Origin: Pegea sp. RAD2-039
Taxonomy: Eukaryota > Chordata > Thaliacea > Salpida > Salpidae
Assembly: GCA_034620365.1 (NCBI GenBank)
Contig: JAQGEQ010000354.1
Coordinates: 372,001 to 436,000, forward strand
DNA: 64,000 bases
Direction of reading: 5' to 3'
The notes beneath the pieces are model-generated. The model searched no databases. It was not told the origin of the DNA and worked only from the letters and a program-made list of their open reading frames with translations. This document shows positions 25,301 to 34,762 of this stretch, piece after piece; position 1 is the first letter of the stretch; every line of letters begins with the position of its first letter. The position numbers were made by a program, and so were the translations under genes.

Positions 25301-28300
25301 CTGGTGGCCAAACCAGCGCCAGTAGAACCATCAGCGACCAGCATCCAACCATCAGCGACCATCATAAGCGACCAGCAAACAAAAAACGTGCAACCTCTCA
25401 GCAATAGTGTCCCGGCGTGTGCTGAGAGAGAATGTGTTGTCAACGCCGGAACCGACGACGCTATTCTGCGCCCTATTAACCCAATCAACACTTGCAACCT
25501 CATCCAGCTGACATCCAAAGATCGATTAGTGTCCGAAAACGAAGAGTCGCGATCATTTGATGACGTCACACATCAAGAAGAGTCTAATGAAACAAAACCG
25601 GAAGTGATCCGTGACTTCGACGAAGAAGAAAGTAAGCATAGCGACGATGACGTCATCAAACAACCACTGGATGGTAGGGAGGTGATGATGTTGGGAGATG
25701 ATGAAGTTGATGATTCGAATATTTTGATGGAAAATGATCTGATGTTGGAAGAGACTGTCGTGGAAGTTGAAGAAGATTTTATGCAAATTACATCGAAGAT
25801 GAAAGAAGATCCGGATCAGATAAAGAGTCTTCCTGATCCGCAATTGATACCTGATCCACAAAGACTGGAAGATTTGTGTAAAGAAGAATCTTTGTGTCCA
25901 CTAGAGAGCAGTAAAGAGAGGGATGAGGTAAAAGGAAAAGCGGAAATGAAGAAGGACCGGAAGATGAAGAAGATGCGCGAAGTTAGTGACGTCATCATTG
26001 CGTCTGACGAACAGCTGAGTGATGAGGAGAAGCAAAAGTATTCTGCTAAAAAGAAGCATCATCGCGAAATGAAGATCGCGTCGAAGAAGAATCGAACTGA
26101 AGAAGGATCGCAAAAGAAGCGTCATCATCTCGATCTCCAACGTCGATCATCTTCTGATCCCAAACTCAAATCTCAATTCCACTCTCTCCTCCTCTCACTA
26201 TCTTCCGACAACGATGATGACGTCACAATGACGTCATCATCAAAACTGAAAATGCGTCAGTCGCGCGTGAAGAGGTTGAAGTTTGGAAGTGGCGACAACC
26301 GGAAGCGAAAACGGATCCCAGATAATCTCAAATCCGACTCATCAGGCTCCGATGTAAAAACAAAACTCGATGACGTCATCGATCCTATGAGGAAGCCGCG
26401 TCGTTCCAAAGAGAAAGTTGTAGCGCCACCTGGCGACGAGAAGAAGAAGAGTGGAAAGATGCGTGCAAAGCGGAGAACCAATGAACATCAGCTGACTGAT
26501 TGCAGCGACAATGACGTCATCACCGCGCAATTGACCAACTCGCCGCTTAGAAGCAAGCCCACAACAGAGCTTGATGCTTGTGACGTCACTGGGAGCCACA
26601 AAAGACCCAAGCCACTAAAATCGCGGCTTGTTTCCAAGAGTAACAAGCAAGCGATGAAGATCGCGGCGAAGAAAGCTGCCAAAAGCAAATTGCACCTGAA
26701 AACCTCTGTGACGTCATCACCTCACGTGACCAACCGAAAGTCGGAAGTAGCAGAAATGACGTCAGCAACATCAAAACTTATGACGTCACGTCTTCTCGAC
26801 TCACCCAAGAGTCCAATGGTAGAATCGAAAGAAACAGTGAAGCGGAACTTCCATCCGTTGATGAAGAGTGCGACTCTGACGTCATCGTCGGCGTCATCAT
26901 CAGATGACGAGACTTCTGGCAAGTTACATTTGAGTCGAACTCTGACTGAAGAAGAACAAAAGAAGCTTCTCGGCTTCAAGCGGATGACGTCATTGTCATC
27001 GAAGGATCACAAACGCGTAATTGAAAAGAAACAAAGTCATGATGACGTCATTAACGCACAAGATCGCGATTCGCGTGAAGACGAGCGAAGGACACATTTG
27101 AGCTCTCGTGAGCCATCTAGCGGAATTAAAGATCGCAGATTGAGCTGGATGCGTGACAAACTGATGACGTCAGAGCGACCGCGCGTCAAGAAGCAGCTTC
27201 CGGTGGTGGAGAAAGCGAGAACTTCTTCGACATCATCTGTGAAAGAGAAGTTGAAAAAAGATTGGTTGGCGTCGTCGGTACCGAGTGTCAGTTGTCGCTT
27301 CGATAAAGCTTCGAGCGCTTCGATGCGCGTTCCTCGACCCGCTGTTAAAGAACGCCACCGCGTGGTCGCAACTGAAGCTCGTCATAACTTGCAGCACTTC
27401 CGCAAATCTCTCGATTCACGATTCCGCGAGAGCTTTCCAAAACGCTTCGAACACACAAAGAGCGCTAATTGGAATCGTCATCTTTCGCTCGACTCCGCCA
27501 CAGTCATGTCATCATCCACTGATGATGTGACGTCATCAAAGCGCGCGCCTCTTCACTCGACTTTCAACGATGGTTTGAGTGACGACGAGCGCCCTCCAGT
27601 GGCCAAACCTGAGACCTTCTCCTCATCCTCTAACTCGCCTCCATCTTCAGATCAACTGAAATTGGAAATTGATGAAGATAGCAGCTACTTCGATCAGAGC
27701 GTCACCAAACCCAAAGCTGATGACGTCAGCATCGGTGATGACAACGCACCGCGTTACCACGGCAACTTGTTTGCGCGAAACGAGCAGTTGTCACGTGAAC
27801 GTGATGAGGAAGCGGTTCGTTCGATTATGGGTGGCAACACAGAAATAGGCGTGGTTGCTATGGATGAATCTATGGAAGATGACGTCACAGAGACGATGGC
27901 GGGAAATGAGGTTGGTTTGGAGGGTCGAAGCGAAGAAGATGAACAAGAACTTGCTGCTGCTGTGAGCTCGATCTTTGAGGATGCGACTTGTGTCGGTGAA
28001 GATGTTTATATGTTGGATGTTGTTAAAAAAGCTCCTCCTGTTCAAGAAAGTCAACGGATCGAAGGGAAGTTGTTGGATCCGTTTATATTTCAAACGAGAA
28101 GAGATGAGGATGTAGGTCAAGGAAGATCCTTGATCAATCATGAGAAGAAGTTTACGAATAAGGTTTCTGAGGTTTTCTATTGGTCGAATTTTGCGACTAA
28201 TTTGCATATTTTCTAGTTTGACATCTCATTACAATCTGCAAATGTAACAACAGAACCGGAAGATTCAAATCTTCTTCATCTTCCTCAATCTTTCATTTGT

Positions 28301-31300
28301 TCATCCAATGGTGAGTCTTTGTTGAATCAACATCAGTTGGTTTTTACTTCAACTCGATATTTTTGCTTTCAGATGATGCAGTTTGTAAAGAAAACGAAAA
28401 AGATTCGATGTTGAAATCTGGAAGTGATTTAGACGGTATGGAGAGTCCAATGTCAGAAGAACAACAGTTGTTAATTGATGAAGATAGCTATGCTGGTCAT
28501 CTGATCGATTTTCAATCACAAGCTAAACAGAATAAAAATAGTTTAGGAAATATCTGTGATAAATACTCGAAAGATATTCAGTTTCCTCATTACATGGCTG
28601 CTGAAGAAAATAGTTTTGCAATACAAAACAGGAATGAAGATCTACAGAAAACAATTCATGAAAAACAGAAAAAAAGAAAGCAACAAGAAGAATTAAAAAG
28701 GAGACAAATTGAAGAACAAAGAAGAGAGGAACAAGAAGAAGTGGAAAGAAGGAAGTTTGAAGAACAGCAAAGAAAAGAACAAGAAGAATTTAAAAGAAGA
28801 ATGTTTGAAGAACAGAAAAGAAAGGAACAAGAAGAAAAAGTAAGAAGACAAATAGAGGAACGGAAAAGAAAGGAACAAGAAGAATTGAAAAAGAGACAAA
28901 TAGAAGAACAGCAAAGAAAGGAACAAGAAGAATTTAAAAGAAGACAATTTGAAGAACAGAAAAGAAAGGAACAAGAAGAATTAAATAGAAGACAGTTTGA
29001 AGAACAGAAAAGAAAGGAACAAGAAGAATTGAAAAGAATGATGTTTGAAGAACAAAAAAGAAAGGAACAAGAAGAATTAGAAAGAAAAATGTTTGAAGAG
29101 CAGCAAAAAAAAGAACAAGAAGAATTAAAAAGAAGGCAGTTTGAAGAACAACAAAGAAAAGAACAAGAAGAATTAAAAAGGAGGCAAATAGAAGAACATA
29201 AAAGAAAGGAACAAGAAAAAATAAGAAGACAGTTTGAAGAAGAGAAACGGAAACAGGAAGAATACCAAAGGAGGATGTTTGAAGAACAAAAACGAAAACA
29301 AGAAGAATACCAAAGAAGAATGTTTGAAGAACAGCAAAGAAAGGAACAAGAAGAATTAAAAAGAAGGCAGTTTGAAGAACAGAAAAGGAAACAAGAAGAA
29401 TACCAAAGGAGAATGTTTGAAGAGCAGAAAAGAAAAGAACAAGAAGAACTGAAAAGAAGACAGTTTGAAGAGCAGAAAAGAAAGGAACAAGAAGAATTAA
29501 AAAGGAGACAAATTGAAGAACAGCAAAGAAAAGAACAAGAAGAATTTAAAAGAAGGCAGTTTGAAGAACAGAAAAGAAAGGAACAAGAAGAATCAGATAG
29601 AAGAAAGTTTGAAGAATTGAAAAGAAAAGAACAAGAAGAATTTAAAAGAAGACAAATTGAAGAACAAAAAAGAAAGGAACAAGAAGAATTGAAAAAGAGA
29701 CAAATAGAAGAACAGAAAAGAAAGGAACAAGAAGAATTCAAAAGAAGGCAATTTGAAGAACAGAAAAGAAAGGAACAAGAAGAATTAGAAAGGAGACAAT
29801 TTGAAGAACAAAGAAGAAAACAAGAAGAATACCAAAGAAGAATGTTTGAAGAACAGCAAAGAAAGGAACAAGAAGAATTAAAAAGAAGGCAGTTTGAAGA
29901 ACAAAAAAGGAAACAAGAAGAATTTCAGCGTCACCAAGAAGAGTTACAAAGAAGACAAGTAGAGGACCAGAAGAGAAAACAACAACAACAATTTGAAATG
30001 CTAGAAAAGTCATCTCAGTTACAACATAGCCATTTACATAATCAAATAAAAACGGACAAAGATGATGTAAAGATGAAAAGACTTTCTGCAGATAATACAG
30101 GTGCACCAATCTCAGAACATATTCAACGACAACAAACTAAGAATGTGCATGATTTAATCAAATATTCCCCTGTAGTGCAACAAACAGTCAACAAAGACAA
30201 TCCTACTTCATATAATATCCCTTCAAATGCTGTGTTTAGTTACGATTTTAAAGATAAAAATCTTCCAACAAATTCTACATTGATCAAATCTGTTTATGGT
30301 TCTATGCAACCAGCCTCTGATGTCCACGACCCTTCCAACTTGTCCATTCTTTCACGGCACAGTCAGAAACTAACGTCACAACACCCTTCCTCTACTTATG
30401 AAACTTTTAACTTTCCTTCCACAAAAGCTTTTCCTGCCAAAACTACTTCTGTAGCAGAACAATCGTGTTGTGCTACGTCAACTAACGTCTACAAACAAAC
30501 CGATAAAATTCCGCTGCAGAATATTAACAAAATACAACTTACTAACACTTGCTGTGAGCAACCAACAAGCCTACCATCCACCATTGGAGGTAAATCACCC
30601 ACTTCTTTCTTCTTGCATGCTTCTTCTGCTTATTAACACACTACTTGTTCTGCTGTTTGCAACTCGTCTCCATTTAAAAGCATCTTCACACATTTCTTCT
30701 CATTTTAACAGCAAAGAAAAACGAAAAAGTTTATAAAAAGATTGAAGATTCGATGGAGGACCGACGGATGGTTTCGAGTCCTTATCATTTACAAGTCAGT
30801 TACGTATTTATTTGCACTTCAATCGAAAACATTAATTAGCTGTCAGCTCGTAAAAGTCTGTACAAACCGCGCGAACATGTCTTTTTATTTATTTGTTTTA
30901 TCAACATACTTCAAAAACTGCACCGCGCGCGCTTTTTCAATTTTCGATGTTTTTCAGAACAACTCAAGAAGATGTTCACCGAACACAGAAATTGAAAAAG
31001 CTGGTGATGAACGCTCGAACGGTTTGTGATGACGTCATTGCCGATGACGTCACGACTAATTAAGTATCCCGTGCAGCTGGAAGCAGAAGACCTTCAAAAG
31101 AATTCAACTCGGAAAGAAAAAATTGTGAAAAACAAGAGATGAAACAATCTTCAAAACAACTTCATCATCCAGAGACACAATCAAGATGTAACTCCCAGTT
31201 GATCCAACATCTTCACATGACAACTCCTCATCTTATCCACTCACAACCGCGTTGCCCCCAGCAACAACGCGTTCCTCTACTACATCACACATCACAGCTA

Positions 31301-33145
31301 CCTGCATCAACATATCTATCTGATCTACGACCATTTACATCACAAGTAAGCGTGAAACGATGACGTCATCACCTGAATGACGTCACCACTCACAGGCGGC
31401 TATGAATAAGACGAGTAATTCATCTTCGGTGAAATCTTCTCATAACTTTTACAACCAACCTCCACCGGTATCTTCTATTGACCACGTACCCCCCTTCTCT
31501 CAAGGAGTTCTCAACCTCAGTAAGGACACCACACGCCCCAATTCAACTTCATCTGACTTTGATCTTTTAGCAGGTCTTATCCCGTATGCTCTTCGACCCG
31601 AAGCGATGTACGCGCGGTCCGCTTTTCATCCTGGTCACCAACCACCCTTCCCTGCCCACCAACCACTCACGTTTGCAATGTCCCTCAACCCTCAGGGTCT
31701 ACAACAACAGTCGATGATGAGGTCATCACCGCGATCGCCTCAAACCACCTCAATTCGTCACCTACCACCTTCTCGACCTCACCCCAAACCCAAGGGTCCC
31801 TCCACGCCGCCCAAACCACCTCCAACGGTCGACAAATCGATCGACAAAAAGGTGGAAGAGCACTTCGTGAAGTCAGGTCAGTACGCTCGTCACGCTTCAG
31901 CGATTTCGCGCTTTCAACATCAATTTCAATCATCAGGGTTCCCCACTGTGCATCCGGTTCAATTCAATCCTCGTGTCACGCCCGCTGCCCCATCAGGTAC
32001 CTCATCTGCTTCCCGACTTCTACTTACCTATTACATTATCAGGAATGACGTCTCGCGATGGAATCCAGCGCTTCCCGTCTATCCTGCGCTATCACCACCC
32101 ACCTGCTGCCCCGTTTATTTGGGGAGCAGCTGGTCCAGCTCCTGAATACATGCCACGTCTGCCCTGGCCAGTCGATGGCTTGCCACTTCAACCACCTGTA
32201 CCTACGTCATCAGTCGCGCGTAACGCTGTTCATCAACAACCAATGACGTCACAACAAGCAAGCAAACCACCGAAGCAAGAAGTTCAAGCAAGCACCTCAG
32301 CTGAGTTGCCATCCGCACATGGAAACGACGTTCTCTACTCGGTTGGTTTCTTCCACGTTTCTATAACAACTAACACGTGCTTCTAAAATACTCCTTGAAT
32401 CTCACTTGTCACTAAATTGTACTTTTATGACGTCACAACCGATTTGAAGTAAGATTGGATTGAACAGAAGGAACTACATCACTAACATCATCATGAGAGC
32501 TTGCACTAGTGGTTTAACTTACCAGATATTTTATCCACAGCGATATCCGATCGTATGGCAAGGCAACATCATCGTGAAGAGTCAAGAAGCCTCTGTACAG
32601 ATTCACTACATCGCCGGCAATCGAGAAATTGCGACCAGCAAACTTCCGAAGAGCAAAATTGTAACTGATTCTGGACACTTATTGGCGAATCTTAGAATTA
32701 AAGATCGCTTACGAGTAACTCCTCAAAATTTGGACCTCCTAAACTCAAAGATGATGGTGAGCAGAAAAAGATCTTTGTTACGAATCTTTAACATTTCTTT
32801 TATGATCAGGATGAACTTAGTTATTGCATGTTGCTGGCTCTTCCATGTGGACGTGATAGTACGGATCTTCATAAACAAACAACTTTGCTCAAATCGAAAT
32901 TTATCGATTATTTACGCGATAAAAATGTTGCTGGTATCATCAATCTAGAATCCAATGAGAAACAAGTAAGTAGCAACTTCCACTTTTCAAACAACTCTTC
33001 TATTCGAATCCATCTACAGCCACACGTCCTACATTTCTTCCCCCCCGGTGATTTTTCAAATGAAAATATACAGTTAAGGGCACCAGATCTCTACATCAAT
33101 GTGACAGACATCCATCATCTGATGCTCCTCATAATGCCCGCTTAA
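19323..33145 (+). CDS. SPEN: Split ends / SHARP-like transcriptional co-regulator (SPEN)
   Basis: SPEN proteins bind RNA through RRMs and recruit corepressors through SPOC in the nucleus. Exon 1 (19323-19402) and exon 2 (19461-19621) give RRM1 ('RHLWVGGLPSHL', 'AFVDIRSAQKAH'). RRM2 spans 20933-21148 and 21201-21416. RRM3 and RRM4 lie on 21469-21617, 21670-21798, 21857-21945 and 22001-22188. Large disordered exons follow: 22250-24353, 24406-24664, 24723-24890, 24945-25135, 25189-28171, 28217-28310 and 28373-30589. Then come 30712-30794, 30958-31021, 31077-31345, 31396-31996 and one from 32043. A 'YALRPEAMYARS' segment resembles vertebrate SPEN. SPOC is on 32541-32756, 32810-32965 and 33020-33145. 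Joins were checked for phase except at 19783-20933 and 32340-32541. An exon at 20250-20414 is likely; others in those gaps are uncertain. The gene is much richer in G+C than its flanks. Confidence 0.93.
21101..22188 (+). other. SPEN: SPEN RRM2-RRM4 block with about 52-58 base introns
   Basis: Three RNA-recognition motifs are split by very short introns (21149-21200, 21417-21468, 21618-21669, 21799-21856, 21946-22000). RRM2 has 'NTIRVSKLPSRST' and 'LYDEFKKFGKIKGVEVV'. RRM3 has 'RTLHLGSIEKNISYNNLQ' and 'FGRLGEVL'. RRM4 has 'TSCLWIDKQGY', 'LERFGKVELVL' and 'SAVIFQRWEQAQ'. RNP1 is weak in RRM2-RRM4, as is usual for SPEN paralogues. All five introns restore the family alignment. Confidence 0.88.
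22309..27890 (+). repeat. TGACGTCA (CRE palindrome) cluster in SPEN
   Basis: The 8-base CREB/ATF palindrome TGACGTCA occurs about 30 times in this 5.6 kb, often extended to GATGACGTCATC. It is read as Asp-Val-(Ile/Thr) in one frame and (Met/Val)-Thr-Ser in another. The third frame would give a stop. At least one copy is intronic (about 24381). Further copies lie at about 19684, 21423, 31030, 31045, 31363, 31377, 32243 and 32428. Outside SPEN I found it only at about 42278 and 54094. Counts are by eye. Confidence 0.85.
23810..23965 (+). repeat. SPEN: Pro/Thr-rich short coding repeats in SPEN
   Basis: The DNA repeats units close to CCGGCTCCTCAGACCCC-ATCACT, giving 'APQTPITP' several times between Thr/Ser-Pro stretches. 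It is part of the disordered middle region. Such short repeats expand and shrink easily, so length differences between alleles are likely. Confidence 0.7.
28655..30000 (+). repeat. SPEN: Coding minisatellite: 15-16 residue coiled-coil repeat in SPEN
   Basis: About 27 tandem units of 45 or 48 bases encode variants of 'KEQEELKRRQFEEQKR'; shorter units read 'KQEEYQRRMFEEQKR'. The result is a highly charged Glu/Lys/Arg/Gln helix of about 440 residues, either a single alpha-helix or a coiled coil. The purine-rich strand leaves the antisense strand open for over 1 kb, but that is a by-product. TGACGTCA elements are absent here although dense just upstream. The block sits inside one exon (28373-30589). 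I know of no such block in vertebrate SPEN. Confidence 0.9.
32541..33145 (+). other. SPEN: SPOC domain exons of SPEN
   Basis: Three exons (32541-32756, 32810-32965, 33020-33145) encode the Spen paralogue and orthologue C-terminal domain. It starts at 'RYPIVWQGNIIVKSQ' and continues through 'LLALPCGRD' and 'AGIINL' to 'LHFFPPGDF', ending 'HLMLLIMPA'. In SPEN this domain binds the SMRT/NCoR corepressor and phospho-Ser peptides. Intron phases are consistent and the protein ends at the usual SPOC C-terminus. Confidence 0.93.
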
Positions 33146-33222
33146 TATTTTCATTGTCTTTTTCTTTGTACTCAAATTTTTCATGTGTTCCGACAGTTGT
33201 GTATTATTGTGATTTATTTGCA

Positions 33223-33228
33223 AATAAA
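33223..33228 (+). terminator. Polyadenylation signal of SPEN
   Basis: AATAAA 78 bases after the SPEN stop codon, in a T-rich context. Confidence 0.65.
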
Positions 33229-34762
33229 TTGCAGAAAACACCAGTTTTGACTAATCAAGGAGTTTGGTTCGTTTGAAATTAAACAATTTTTAATTTTTTT
33301 TTGCAAATCTATTCGCATGTTATTATTTTATTTAAATGTTTGTTGTATGAGAAAGTGGGCCAATAAAATTGGCAAAACATTTTTGTCACCATCTCATAAC
33401 AACCATTTTGAAGATGGTTCGGTTGCCAGGTTGGTAGACTTGAACTTGACATGGTTTTAACCTCATCTGCAAACGTTCAAAACCATTTTATTAAATCGTT
33501 GTGAAGATTAACTTTTAGCAACTGCACATTAAATAACACTTTTAGTTTTCCTAGTACATTGTTGTTCCTGAAACGGGTTTTTCACATGATTAATAAATGA
33601 TGCAATTTATCAATTGTTGATTGAAGATTACTGTGTGCTACTTCGTGAGATTTTTATTTACAAACTACTAAAGTAAACATCTACTGATAACAACTATTAG
33701 CGAAGGTCAGCAACTAAAAGTTGGGATTTTTCTACAAGTATTTTGTGTGCAGTTTTAATATCATGCTTCAAATAGTTAGAAATTGAAGTTTGTAAGACAT
33801 CTACTTAAGCCCTCTGGCAATCTTTACTCAAAACGCTTTCATTGAAACAATCTCTGCAACTTTTGTTTGTTTTCAAATCAAATGAATATGTTTTAGGTAG
33901 ATTATTTGGAAGTTTCACATGAAAAGAAAATTAGCTTTTAATTTTCAGCTCTAACTTTGATGAACATAAGAAACCCGAATTGTTTATTTGATAAATTTTT
34001 ATTGCGTTGCTTGAATACTTTACAAGAACAAATCTACAAATAGTTACACAAAGAAGCTTTTAAGTCGATTAGTTTGAAAGATCAACATTTTGTTTGAAGT
34101 TATCACATAATCTTCTATGCAACGATTTCCATGAAAACAAAATTGACAGAAAACTATTCAAAGGATGATTGGAAATCAAATGATTTGAAAATAAAGGATT
34201 GAAAATATGTAAACGTTTAATTTGACGAAAGTTAAACTAAAGAAAAAAGTCAACAGACGATCTGTTGTAGAAACGGAGTCGGTAAATTGTATTTACAAAC
34301 AAAAGTAGAAATAAAATTTTATGAATTTCTAGATAGATCTAGAAAGAATATCATGACAAGGAAAGTTTTTATGCAAACTTAATTGAAATAAAATTCCTCT
34401 TTCTACCATTTAACTGCAAAGGTTTGAAATGATGAAAAGTTACATAAGCTAGGTATGATCTTTAAATAGGTGATGATCTAACAATTGATCAGTCAACAAA
34501 AAAACAAGGTAAAAAAGACAATAAAAAGTTGGTTTTTGGACAGTTTCGACAAGTTGTTTGTTAATAGCAACACAATAGAGTACATTTTAAGCTTTTAGCT
34601 ACACAATGAATATTTGTTGGACAAATGGAAATTAATTAGAAGGTACATTATACACAAATGTCCTAAGTACATCTTCGAATGTTAACATGATCTTAAATAC
34701 AAATTTTACAGCCTTCAAGTCAAGAGGGATTTATAAATACAAAAAAATGAATTGTTTTCAGC
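33229..34762. other. Convergent 3' region between SPEN and JAK
   Basis: No separate gene is seen. TTTATT at 33983-33988 and 33998-34003 reads AATAAA on the minus strand. These are candidate polyadenylation signals for JAK and would give a 3'UTR of about 760-780 bases. The two transcripts would then end several hundred bases apart without overlap. Confidence 0.45.

Noticed and set aside
25183-28207. Several 60-140 residue frames on both strands over the SPEN middle exons
   Set aside because: They are out of frame with the long in-phase SPEN exons. The palindromic TGACGTCA and TCATCA words keep other frames open by composition.
28656-29741. 361-residue minus-strand open frame rich in Ser/Cys/Phe/Leu opposite the SPEN repeat exon
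   Set aside because: It is the antisense shadow of a purine-rich 45/48-base coding repeat. Its own repetitive FCSS/LLFNSSCSF pattern simply mirrors the sense repeat.
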